From positions 39,429,577-39,493,576 of the forward strand of contig NC_088873.1 in assembly GCF_032884065.1 (NCBI RefSeq): DNA of 64,000 nt, given 5' to 3'. A model generated the notes under the pieces. It did no database searches and had not been told where the DNA came from. It worked only from the letters and a program-made list of their open reading frames with translations. Below, piece after piece: positions 1 through 10,353 of this stretch; the first letter of the stretch is position 1, and every line of letters starts with the position of its first letter. The DNA comes from Artemia franciscana (Eukaryota; Arthropoda; Branchiopoda; Anostraca; Artemiidae). Position numbers and translations under genes: made by a program.

Positions 1-2045
1 CTGCAACATGAGGGTCGGATATGTGATACTTTTTAATGAGGATTGAGTTTCTGTACCAGGGAGGAAAACGTAGGAGGTATTTAGCAAAACGGAAGAAAAG
101 CGCACGGATTTTAGACAGTTCAGCCTTCGAGAATAGTTTCCAAAATGGTGCCATGTACAGAATATGAGGTAAAACAGTAGCGTTGTATAGGCTGGCAAGG
201 AGGGGGCGGCTAAAACGGAATTTAGCAGAAACTATGGAAGCATACGAGCCGGAGATTCGTCGATTGAGGTGTTTGATCAGTAGAAGACGTGTATGCCTTA
301 GAGACGATCCAATAGGGACTCCGAGGTAATTTATGTGGTCAGCAGTATTCACGAGATTTTCACCAAAAAGCAGTGAAGGTACGTGTGGTGTTTTTTGCCA
401 ATTGAAGAGAACTATCTCGGTTTCTCAGTGTTAAAACTGAGGCTAAGTTTTAGATGTTCGGTTTTAAGCGTTTCAAAAATATCAGAAGCTTTTTGCAATG
501 TTCTACTTAAGTTCAAGACGTCGTCGGCGTAGCATACTAAGGAGGTGTCTATAGAGGAAAGAATGCATGAGGTTGGGCATTTATTTTGTGCTTGAAGAAC
601 ATAATTATTGAACAAATGAGGGGAGGAGATAGCTCCCTGGCGGGCACCTTTCAAAACGGGGATCAATTTTTCATGAGGCCGGGGAGGCAAATTTTTGTCG
701 GGAGGAAGCTTTAGGCGAATGGACAGCCTCGAGTACATATCACGTAGGGATCGAACTATGCAGGGATTCAGACCTCGTTGTGAAGCTTTTAATAACATTG
801 CAGCGTGTATGAGTGAATCGAATGCACGGCTGATGTCATGACTAGCTAAGGCTATGCTCTCTCCAGAAAAATCCCCATCGAGTAGCACACTCACTACAGC
901 CGTCAAGGCATCGGCACAACCAGTGCGGCGCTTAAATCCGAATTGACGTGGCGGGGTGTAGCATTTAGTTTCCAGTTCATTAATGAATAGATGCTCGAAT
1001 AGTTTACATAAAGATGTGGCGACTGTAATGGGGCGGAAAGACGAGCATTTGATGTCATTTTTCCCTTTCTTCGGAATGGGGTTAAGATCCCCTACGCAGA
1101 AGGAGGAGGGAACAACACCTTGCGTGAAGACCATCTGCATAAAAAGCGAAAGATGCATAGCGAGAACCGAACCACCATGTTTAATATGGATAGCGCTAAC
1201 CAGGTCAATTCCGCAAGAAGACTTATTTTTCAACCGACGAATTGCTTGAATAACCGACTCTAAACTGACAACAAAATCACCTTGCGGAAGCTTATCAAGG
1301 AACTCATCCAATTCTCTCTCGTACATGTCTTCAAGTTGGGGGTTAGGAGCAGCAAATTCACTCGCATAATAAGAATACCAGTCCTCGACAGGGATTTCAG
1401 GCGGCGACAACAGAGGGGTAGGCTTTGCCAAAGATACAGACTTGAAAAGAAAATTTCGATCCTGTTTTGCACGGGCGGAATAGCTATCAACGAGAGATTT
1501 GCGGTGGAGGGAGAGCTTCTTCGAGAATCTACGCTTCGTAGTCAGTCTGATGCTATTAATGATACCAGATCTTGGGCGCCCACAGTCTTTCCATACCGAA
1601 AACCAGAATTTTGCTCGATGACAAGCGGCTACCAGCAAATGATTTTCGGGCCATTTTTGCACCATCCCTTTACGAACTTTTACTTTAGGTACCGCTAACC
1701 TCTCAGCATGAAGGAGAGCGTGACAAATTTCAGTACAATAAATATTGAGACAAATTCGGACTTCGGTTTTTGGAGGAGATTAAAGGGAATACGGATTTTA
1801 TTAAGAATTTCTTCTGTCGCCAGAGCAAATAGTTGCTTATCAGCCTTAAGCCAATCAAGACGAAATTTAGGCTGTTGAGTTTCCTGGCGGGTTTGGTGAC
1901 AATTCGAAGAGACAATATGTACATTTTAGTTGACACAACAAGTTCATTTCATCTTCCTTCTTTTCTTCATGGGATTCAACAATGGTTTTTTGTATATGCT
2001 CAACTTCAACTTCGCCGGGGGTTTCACCTGACGACCAGAACGACT
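1..2045 (-). mobile_element. LINE family C, 3' two thirds (linker and reverse transcriptase)
   Basis: Non-LTR retrotransposon remnant running off the left edge of the window. On the minus strand the part from about 1950 down encodes the linker between endonuclease and RT. It resembles the linker of the plus-strand LINE at 28.9-31.2 kb: both have a basic residue followed by a W-L/N-K/R-A pattern, then an I-K/R-I/V-P stretch. The RT follows at 412-1665, and the thumb/C-terminal part occupies 1-411. The endonuclease is not seen upstream; beyond 2045 lies a 50-bp T tract. LINE clade is not assigned. Broken by at least two frameshifts (near 412-420 and near 1735). Confidence 0.8.
412..1665 (-). 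pseudogene. Reverse transcriptase of LINE family C, frameshifted
   Basis: An open stretch of 417 codons with RT blocks in canonical order: LNPIPKKGK, FRPITVATSLCKLFEHL, QFGFKRRTGCADAL, the first catalytic Asp block SHDISRAFDS, KGARQGAISSPHLFN, and the catalytic YADD in CYADDVLNLS. The polymerase copies element RNA during target-primed integration. The frame closes at a stop just after NTEK. The same protein continues below position 412 in another frame, with a W-Q-K-T stretch and then a thumb-like region, so a one-base loss near 415 is the simplest explanation. The upstream frame also extends past the listed Met, so that Met is probably internal. The chance that it is functional is low. Confidence 0.85.
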
Positions 2046-2050
2046 TGCCG

Positions 2051-2051
2051 T

Positions 2052-2102
<51 letters not shown>
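2051..2102. repeat. Poly(T) tract of about 50 bp
   Basis: An almost pure T run on the plus strand, followed by a short T/A-rich stretch. It could be the poly(A) tail of a minus-strand retroposon, but no body could be recognised beyond it. Confidence 0.9.
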
Positions 2103-2104
<2 letters not shown>

Positions 2105-2280
2105 TATTATAATAATCTTCCCTTTTTTTCATTACAATAACTTCATTTCATCATCCTTTTTAGTTAAGTTTTTTTTTTTAGTTGTATCGCTTGAACTCTC
2201 TTCTCCCTTATCATGTCTCAAATTAGGTATTTTTCCCTCATTTACTTGTATCTTACTTTTTTTCCCCTTGCAACTGGGAC

Positions 2281-2395
2281 TAATACTGCTACTACTCTTA
2301 CTACTGCGACAGTGAGTGTGACTGCTACTTCTTCTACTGCGACTACTGTTACTGCTACTGCTCCAACCTCTGCTACTACAACTAATATTATTTAA
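2281..2395. repeat. CTACTG/CTACTA-type imperfect microsatellite
   Basis: Interleaved ACTGCT, ACTACT and GCGACT triplet pairs. The apparent Thr/Ala-rich reading frame is a by-product of the repeat. It abuts the left side of the Helitron. Confidence 0.75.
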
Positions 2396-2400
2396 ATAAA

Positions 2401-2506
2401 AGTTGTCGTCATTTTTGCTATGACGGTGACGTCATTAAAGATATTTAATCATGAAGTTAGTTGTCGTCATTTTTGCTATGACGGTGACGTCATTAAAGAT
2501 ATTTAA
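2401..2506. repeat. Two direct copies of a 46-bp motif near the Helitron 5' end
   Basis: The block starting GTTGTCGTCATTTTTGC and ending GTCATTAAAGATATTTAA occurs twice, about 58 bp apart. Each contains the palindrome TGACGTCA-like core. Similar GACGTCA motifs sit just inside the 5' ends of the minus-strand Helitrons at 8.6-8.7 kb and 10.2 kb, so this is probably subterminal Helitron sequence. Confidence 0.7.
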
Positions 2507-2552
2507 GACATATATGTTCACGTAGAAATCTATTAATGTTTTTAAGTTTAAA

Positions 2553-3320
2553 ATGACTGATGAACTTACAATGGCAAAAGCCGATGAAGATGCTCAAAGA
2601 GTCTATGCCAAAAAACTTGCTGCTGATAGAGAAAGTCAGAAAAGAAAGCGTGCCGAGGAATCAAAAGAACAGCAAGGAAACAGGCTTGAGGCTGATAGAG
2701 AAAGAAAGAACAGAAAGCGTGCCGAGGAATCAAAAGAACAGCAAGGAAACAGGCTTGAGGCTGATAGAGAAAGAAAGAACAGAAAGCGTGCCGAGGAACT
2801 ACCAGAGCAACGCGAAAGCAGACTTGCTGCTAAAAGAGAAAGTGAAAAAAGAAGGAGTGCCGAGGAATCACAAGAACAGCAAGAAATCAGGCTTGCTGCT
2901 GATAGAGAAAGTAAGAAAAGAAAGCGTGCCGAGGAATCACAAGAACAGCAAGAAATCAGGCTTGCTGCTGATAGAGAAAGTAAGAAAAGAAAGCGTGCCG
3001 AGGAATCAGAGCAACCTGAATGTTATCGCCTGGCATTCAGGTACAGCCCAGTCGATGATTATAGCTTGAGTAGACGTGTTCAAATCGGGACAATGTCTAA
3101 AATTTGTCCCTATTGCAAGGCCTTGAAATTCAATGGTGAAACAATGGGAATGTGTTGCGCCTCAGGAAAAGTTAAACTTCCTCTATTGGCTGCACCACCA
3201 GAGCCATTGAAGACTTTCCTTACTGGAACTACGTCAGAATCTAAGCGTTTTTTGTCAAAAATCCGAAAATCCAGATCAATTTATGTCTACTTTCAAAGTA
3301 AAAGGGCAAATTTATCATAG
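2553..3320 (+). pseudogene. Helitron RepHel N-terminus with 23-residue repeats and CxxC finger
   Basis: The first 255 codons start at ATG 2553. Residues about 30-150 are six copies of a 23-residue, 69-bp unit of the form ADRESKKRKRAEESQEQQ, highly charged and predicted to be helical or coiled. A Helitron-typical cysteine region follows (CPYCKALKFNGE, then GMCCASGKVKLP) and then the PEPLKTFLTG segment seen in arthropod Helitrons. The frame then leaves the family pattern near codon 240, where a short piece between SKIRK and the next conserved block is missing. The 69-bp repeats are nearly identical to one another, suggesting recent expansion. Confidence 0.8.
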
Positions 3321-5019
3321 AGCAGGGTCCCTTCTACCATTCTCAGGCGAGAATCATAAATTTTTACAATTGTACTTCATCAGTGATAGAAATTCTGAAT
3401 TGAATGCACGTTGCGAAATTTCTCCCAACGTTGAAAGGACAATCGTTTCCCAATTGCAACATCTTTTCCACGAAAATAATAATTTAGTGCGTCTGTTCAA
3501 AACATCCATCGATTTGATGCCTACTGATACGCATAAAATTGTTATTTTCGCTGACAAAACGCCTCCTGGCCAACATGTGCGTAGATACAATGCTCCAACT
3601 ATCGACGAAGTGGCAATCGTTATGGTCGGTGATCAGTTTTTACCTCGAGATTTTATTCTTCATAAGCGAAACGCTCAGTTGTTAAGAATTGCTGAAACTC
3701 ATCGATGCTACGATGCCCTACAATATCCTATCATTTTTTGGGATGGAGCCGACGGCTATCACTTTAATATTAAATTGATGAATCCAGCCACTAACAAAGA
3801 AATGAATAAGAAATGCAGTGCAATGCATTATTATTCCTATAGACTAATGATTCGGCAGGATGAAGAAAATTATATTTTAAAATGCCGTGAATTGTTTCAC
3901 CAATTTGTCGTTGATATGTATGCTAAAATTGAATCAGAACGTTTGCTATATATCCGCCTGAATCAGACCAAGCTCCGCTCTGAACATTACATTCATTTGC
4001 GAGATGCAGTTATAAATGACGGTAATACCACAAACGTTGGAAGATTAACAATTTTACCTTCGTCATATGCTGGCAGTCCCCGTCATATGCATGAATATGC
4101 TCAAGATGCTATTGCGTATGTTCGTCTCTATGGTCGTCCAGATTTATTTATTACATTTACATGTAATCAATCTTGGGACGAGATACTGCAGCTTTTACTT
4201 CAAGGACAATCGGCGGTTCATAGGCATGACATTACGGCCCGTGTCTTCCGGCAAAAGTTGAAATCACTGATAAACTACATAGTAAAACTTGAAGTGTTTG
4301 GGTCAGTGCGATGCTGGATGTACTCAGTTGAATGGCAAAAACGAGGTTTGCCACACGCACATATACTAATCTGGCTACATAAAAAAATTACTTCGAACGA
4401 AATTGATGATGTGATTTCCGCTGAAATACCTGATAAAAATGTCGATAAGGGGTTACATGATATTATTATAAAAAATATGATACATGGACCTTGAGGTGCA
4501 CTGAACGAAAATTCACCATGCATGGCCAAAGGAAGGTGCACAAAGCAATATCCTCGACTTTTAGTATCAAACACAATTACTGGCAATGATGGTTACCCAC
4601 AATATAGAAGAACATCTACTGAAGATGGCGGTAAAACAGCAATAATAAAGAATCGTAACGGTACCACCATCGAAGTAGATAACCAGTGGGTTGTTCCATA
4701 TTCCCCATTATTATCAAAAACATTTAATGCACACATAAACGTTGAATACTGTAACTTCGTAAAGGCAATCAAATACATATGTAAATACGTCAACAAAGGC
4801 AGTGACATGGCAGTTTTTGGCTTGCAGCCCGAAATCAAAGATTTCGACGAAATCGTACAATATCAGGCTGGAAGATACATAAGCAGTAATGAAGCTGTTT
4901 GGCGAATTCTTTCATTTCCGATACATGAACGTAGTCCAGCTGTTGTTCACTTAGCGTACATTTACAGAATGGTCAACGTGTTTATTTCACGGAAACCAAC
5001 GTGCAACAAAGAGCCCTGA
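3283..5019 (+). pseudogene. Helitron Rep (HUH endonuclease) domain, broken
   Basis: Two open stretches (3283-4494 and 4522-5019) form the Helitron Rep region. It begins with IYHRAGSLLPFSGE and contains the helitron-like block YVRLYGRPDLFITFTCN, the metal-binding HUH motif as PHAHIL (about 4350-4367), and the two-tyrosine motif YICKYVNKG (about 4771-4797). The Rep domain nicks and joins single-stranded DNA during rolling-circle transposition. A TGA at 4492-4494 stands where relatives have Cys, and downstream coding resumes in the same frame. Near 4958 one base appears to be missing, after which the family sequence continues in the frame of the next ORF. Both catalytic motifs are otherwise intact, so inactivation looks recent. 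Confidence 0.85.
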
Positions 5020-7134
5020 ATCCACCGGATACAACATTAACAGCTTTTTTTTCGCTTTGCAAAAATGATTCTTTTGCAAAAAAACTGCTGTATACTGAAG
5101 TGCCTTCGTATTACACGTGGAATACTAAAAATAAAGTATTTGAACGTCGAAAACAGGGTAAGTCAGTCGACGGCCAACCTACCATCTTCAAAGATACCAC
5201 GATAGGAAGACTCTACACCGTTCACCCCAATCAACATGAATGCTTCTTTCTACGCCTGCTTTTGGTGAATGTACCCGGTCCGACATCCTTTGAGTATTTG
5301 AGAACTGTAAACGGTACTATACATGACACTTACCGTAGTGCATGCCAAGCTCTGAATTTATTGGAGAATGATCAACACTGGGATAACTGCATCAATGACG
5401 CGTGCGAAACGTCAACCCCAAGTCAAATTCGTGCATTGTTTGGCATCATTTTAACAACTTGCTCTCCATCAGCTCCTACAGAGTTATGGGAAAAATATAA
5501 GTCAAAAATGTCCGAAGATATACTCCATCGAAAACAGTTAGAGACGTCAGATATGACTTTTGATTTTACATCAGAAATTTATAACTACACTTTAGTTATG
5601 ATAGAAGATTTGTGCGTACGTATGGCAAACAAACCTCTTCAGGATTTGGGAATGCCTTCACCTAACCGTATCGCTGCTGTTTCGACATGTGTAGAATTGG
5701 ATCGTGAACAAAGTTACAGTACGAGTGATCTATTGTCGTATGTACAAAATAACATTTCCAAGTTAACGTCGGAACAAAAAGACATTTATGATACGATAAT
5801 GCATTGTGTCGATAACAACGTTGGAGAAATTTTCTTTTTGGATGCGCCAGGAGGTACTGGTAAAACGTTTGTGATAAAACTGATTCTGGCATCAATTCGA
5901 TCAAAAAATGATATAGCGTTGGCAATTGCGTCGTCTGGAATAGCCGCAACATTGCTGCCTGGTGGAAGAACTGCTCATTCCGCTTTGAAATTGCCTCTGA
6001 ATTTGTATTCTACAGAAACTCCCACGTGCAATATTTCCAAATCATCTGGGATGGGTAAAGTATTGCAGCAATGCAAACTTATTATTTGGGATGAGTGCAC
6101 AATGGCAGACAAAAAATCGCTCGAGGCTCTGGATCAATGCTTGAAAGATTTGAGAGGGAAGTCGAAACCCTTTGGCAGCACATTAATATTGCTTGCGGGA
6201 GATTTCAGGCAAACATTACCTATAATACCTAGATCAACTCCTGCAGACGAAATGAATGCTTGCCTGAAAAATTCTAATTTATGGGCACACGTAAAAATAT
6301 TAAAATTAACTACAAATATGCGTGTCCGATTGCAAAACGATGACTCTGGTCAAACATTTTCAGATCAATTGCTGGCAATTGGAAACGGAAAGCTCCCAGT
6401 AGACTCAATTTCAGGACGTATACAACTACCTGCTGATTTCTGTAATTTAGTGACGTCCAAAAATGAATTGATTGAAAAAGTATTTCCGAATATTCTAAAA
6501 AATTATAAAAATAATAAATGGCTAAGTGAAAGAGCGATTCTCGCACCCAAAAATATAGACGTCCACGAAATCAACAATATTGTTTTGACCAAGATTCGAG
6601 ACCAGGCAGTCCTTTACAAGTCAGTCGACACAGTTTTGGAACCAAATGAAGCGGTTAATTATCCATCTGAATTTTTAAATTCCATAGATCTTTCAGGGTT
6701 TCCACCACACGTGCTACAACTAAAAATAGGTGTACCAATAATACTTTTAAGAAATATCAACCCACCAAAGCTTTGCAATGGCACGCGACTTGCCGTAAAA
6801 AAAAACAATGGAAAACCTAATAGAGGCCACAATCTTGACAGGGCCTTTTGAGGGTGAGGCTGTTCTTATTCCTCGTATTCCCATGATTCCAACGGATCTG
6901 CCTTTTCAATTTAAAAGATTGCAATTCCCAATTCGATTAGCATTTGCAATCACCATTAACAAAGCTCAAGGTCAATCATTAGAAAAATGTGGTATAGATC
7001 TTAATACTGATTGTTTTTCCCATGGACAATTGTACGTTGCATGTTCGAGGGTCGGTAAACCTGACAATCTATTTATATGCAGCGACAATTGGACAGCGAA
7101 GAATGTTGTATATTCGCAAGTTTTACGCAGTTAA
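5001..7134 (+). pseudogene. Helitron Pif1-like helicase domain, one frameshift
   Basis: A 616-codon stretch (5001-6851) followed by 6808-7134 in another frame. It is a superfamily 1B (Pif1/RecD2-like) helicase: Walker A in APGGTGKTF (about 5847-5873), Walker B in IIWDECTMAD (about 6083-6112), LLAGDFRQTLP (motif III region), then after the frame change ITINKAQGQS and [10 protein letters not shown] (motifs V/VI). The helicase unwinds DNA during strand displacement. The frame break lies in the A9 run near 6800, a typical slippage site. The protein ends with VLRS at 7134, the usual Helitron C-terminus, so this end of the gene is complete. Confidence 0.88.
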
Positions 7135-7159
7135 TTTCTATTGTATCTATCTATCTATC

Positions 7160-7447
7160 TATCTATATAAAAACGAGTTGTGTGTATGCATGTTTGTTTG
7201 TTTGTAAAAAGAGCGTTTGCATATGACGTCATTATTAGTACATACGGCTTTGTATATGCACAGACAATGGGAAAGCCAAGAATGTTGTATATTCGCAATT
7301 TTTACGTAGTTTGAAACACATATATAAATCTATCTATATTCACAGGTGGGACACAGGGACACAACTACAATGGCGCGTAACTAATATGGCGCGTTACGAC
7401 TTACGCGTGCGGGGGGGCTTGGGGGGGCGCGAAGCGTCCCACCAAAC
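7160..7447 (+). mobile_element. Non-autonomous Helitron remnant, plus strand, 3' truncated
   Basis: After a TCTA microsatellite comes TATATAAAAACGAGTTGTG, which resembles the 5' end of the minus-strand Helitrons at 8.7 and 10.3 kb. It is followed by a degraded helicase C-terminus (GTATATGCACAGACAATGGG) and the shared 3' block (ACAGGTGGGACACAGGGACA, then GGCGCGTAAC). Homology to the complete 3' ends at 8049 and 8757 stops at CCCACCAA near 7447, before the last hairpin and CTAG. I read it as an internally deleted Helitron that lost its terminus. Confidence 0.6.
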
Positions 7448-8048
7448 GTCATTTACACTTTCCTAAAGCAAATTTTCTGAAAGGTCACTTGCACCATAGC
7501 TGAAAACAAGATATAAGTTAAGGGTTTTCCCTTTTATAACCTTAATGACTACAAAATTGCTGATACTTTCAGGAATTGCTAAGTGTTAAACTGTAAATCT
7601 GCATTAAATATTTTCAGTTTATTAATTGCATGAATATTTTCTTTCGGTTTTTTGTTGTTGATGTTGAGCCCTTAACCAGAGTGAACTTTTTTCTGGATGT
7701 TTTTAGATCAATCATAAACTTTAAACATATGTTTACTTTAAACCTCAGCCAATTCGCAAAGTATAAAATTTATCTTCAATTCTCTCCCAATTTCAAACCT
7801 ACACCAATTTTAAATATATATTAAGCTAAATCTTGCGACATGACAACAAGCAGCTCTTGGTGTTTATTAAGTAGAGTTTTTTAAGTAATTAATTTGTATT
7901 GTTCTTTACGTAGATTCTATTCCTTTGTTTCAAGTTTGAGAAGGGGGTTGGGGATAAACCTATCCTTCAATGTGTTTGTTTCTTATAGCTGTGTTGTTCC
8001 CAAGCAACTAACCCTGCGTCTATTCTTCGATCTTATAATTATTAAATA
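7448..8048. other. Intergenic, no recognisable feature
   Basis: AT-rich single-copy-looking sequence between the plus-strand and minus-strand Helitron pieces. A 64-codon open frame at 7630 has no recognisable family. Confidence 0.6.
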
Positions 8049-8756
8049 CTAGCTGTTGGGATGGCGCTTCGCGCCACCCAAACACCTAGTTGGTGGGAGC
8101 ACTTTGCGCCCCCACCAAAGCCCCCCCTCGCGCGTAAGTCTTTAAGCGCCATATTAGTTACGCACCATTGTAGTTGTGTCCCTGTGTCCCACCTATGAAT
8201 ATAGATAGATATGTTTTTAACTACGTAAAACTTGCGAACATTCAACATTCTTCGCTGTCCCATTGTCTGTGCATATAAATAGATTGTTAGGTTTACCGAC
8301 TCTTGAGCATGCAACATATAATTGTCCATGGGAAAAACAATCCGTATTCAGATCTATACCTCATTATTCTAATGATTGCCCTTGAGCTTTGTTGATGGTG
8401 ATTGCTAATCGAACATTCCCTGTGTCCCGGTCGTCATTTATATATCCCCCCTGTGCCCCCCGGCGTCCCCGTTGTAGTTGTGTCCCTGTGTCCCGGTCGT
8501 CATTTATATTCCCTGTGTCCCGGTCGATATTTGTGTCCCGGTGTCCCAGTCTGTAATTTCTCTTTGAGTGTCCCGGTCGTCATTTGTGTCCCGGTCTGTA
8601 ATTTCGTCAGTCGACAAACATGACGTCAGTCGACAAACAACTTCATGACGGAATAATGCTCAATCCTTATAATGACGTCAGTCGACAAACATGACGTCAG
8701 TCGACACACAAACATGACGTCAGTCAACAGACAAACAACTTATTTTTATATATATA
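8049..8756 (-). mobile_element. Non-autonomous Helitron A with complete 3' end
   Basis: Read on the minus strand, the element ends in CTAG (8049-8052) followed by T. Just before it is a GC-rich hairpin (GGCGC/GCGCC arms, 8058-8079), the classical Helitron 3' terminus (hairpin, CTRR, insertion before T). Inside are a degraded helicase C-terminus (8230-8420, including ITINKAQGQS), then several copies of CCCTGTGTCCCGGTCGTCAT (8420-8600), then five copies of ATGACGTCAGTCGACAAAC (8600-8735), and an AT-rich 5' end TATATATAAAAATAAGTTG. It directly abuts the 3' end of Helitron B. Confidence 0.78.
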
Positions 8757-8904
8757 CTAGCTGTTGGGGTGGTGCTTCGCGCCACCCCAACACCTAGTTG
8801 GTGGGGGCGCTTCGCCCCCCCCCAAGCCCCCCCGCGCGCGTAAGTCGTTACGCGCCATAATAGTTACGCGCCATTGTAGTTGTGTCCCTATGTCCCACCT
8901 GTGA

Positions 8905-9008
<104 letters not shown>

Positions 9009-9354
9009 TTTTAACTACGTAAAACTTGCGAATATACAACATTCTTTGCTGTCCCATTGTCTTTGCATATAAATAGATTGTCAGGTTTACCGACTCTTGA
9101 ACATGCAACATATAATGGTCCATGGGAAAACAATCTGTATTCAGATCTATACCTCATGATTCTAATGATTGCCCTTGAGCTTTGTTGATGGTGATTGCTA
9201 ATCGACCATTCCCTGTCCCGGTGTCCCAGTCGTCATTTATATCCCCCTGTTTCCCCCGGTGTCCCCGTTGTAGTTGTGTCCCTGTGTCCCGGTCGTCATT
9301 TATATTCCCTGTGTCCCGGTCGTCATTTGTGTCCCGGTCTGTATATACATTCGT

Positions 9355-10195
9355 TTTTTAGTTTTGTTTTTCTCCTTTATTTTTTTCCTTTTTTTTTCTT
9401 TTTTAGTTTATTTAGATTTTTAGATTTTTTAGTTTTTTTATTAGTTTTTATTTTTTTTTCTTTTTAGTTTTTTTGTAGTTTTTACCTTCTTTTTAGTTTT
9501 GTTAGTTTTTTTTTTACTTATGTCCTGGTCGTCATTTATACTCCCTGTGTCCCGGTGCTTTGTTGATTGCTAATCGAACATTCCTTTTGTCCTGGTCGCT
9601 TTCTCTTTGAGTGTCGTCATTTATTTTTTTCTTTTTTAGTTCTTTTAGTTTTTACCTTTTTTAGTTTTTTTTAGTTTTTTAGATGAAAATTTTTTTTAGT
9701 TTTTTCCTTTTTTTCTTTTTAGTTTTTTATTAGTTTTTACCTTTATTTTAGCTTATTTTTCAGTTTTTTCCTTTTTTTTAGTTTTTTTTTATTTTTTATT
9801 TTTTTTAGTTTTTTACCTTTTTTTAGTTTTTTTTAGTTTTTTAGCTTTTTTACTTTTTTTATTAGTTTTTAGTTTTTTTTGTAGTTTTTGCCTTTTTTTA
9901 GTTTTTTCAGTTTTTTTTTTAGTTTTTTATTGGTTTTTACCTTTATTTTAGCTTATTTTTCAGTTTTTTCCTTTTTTTAGTTTTTTTTAGTTTTTAGTTT
10001 TTTTAGTTTTTTACCTTTTTTTAGTTTTTTTAGTTTTTTTAGTTTTTTAGCTTTTTTATTTTTTTTATTAGTTTTTAGTTTTTTTTGTAGTTTTTGCCTT
10101 TTTTTTAGTTTTTTTTAGTTTTTTAGCTTTTTTATTTTTTTTATTAGTTTTTAGTTTTTTTTGTAGTTTTTGCCTTTTTTTAGTTTTTTCAGTTT
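9355..10195. repeat. T-rich TTTTTTAG low-complexity block
   Basis: Long run of TTTTTAG, TTTTTTAGTTTT and TTACCTTTTT units. Larger internal duplications are visible: the segment around 9860-9960 recurs near 10065-10165. No coding potential. Confidence 0.85.
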
Positions 10196-10271
10196 TGACG
10201 TCACCTGATCCAGTTTTTTCAGGTGACGTCACCTGATCCACGATCCACAGATCCACAGACAACTTATTTTT

Positions 10272-10279
10272 ATATATAT

Positions 10280-10347
<68 letters not shown>
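10272..10347. repeat. (TA)n microsatellite between Helitron B and family R copy I
   Basis: About 75 bp of TA interrupted by one GATA. It sits at the Helitron 5' end. Confidence 0.93.
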
Positions 10348-10349
<2 letters not shown>

Positions 10350-10353
10350 AAGA

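Larger units (their letters stand above)
2396..7134 (+). mobile_element. Helitron (rolling-circle transposon), coding region nearly complete, inactivated
   Basis: One RepHel-type gene is spread over several frames from 2553 to 7134: N-terminal zinc-finger region, HUH replication initiator, Pif1-like helicase. The 5' boundary near 2396 is inferred from the duplicated 46-bp subterminal motif. The expected 3' end (hairpin followed by CTAG) is absent downstream; a TCTA microsatellite and a second Helitron piece follow instead. The coding region carries a deletion/frameshift near 3290, a TGA in place of a Cys codon at 4492-4494, a frameshift near 4958, and a frameshift in an A run near 6800. Confidence 0.88.

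Noticed and set aside
1833-2315. 160-codon Phe-rich frame
   Set aside because: Produced by the poly(T) tract; opposite strand is LINE C.
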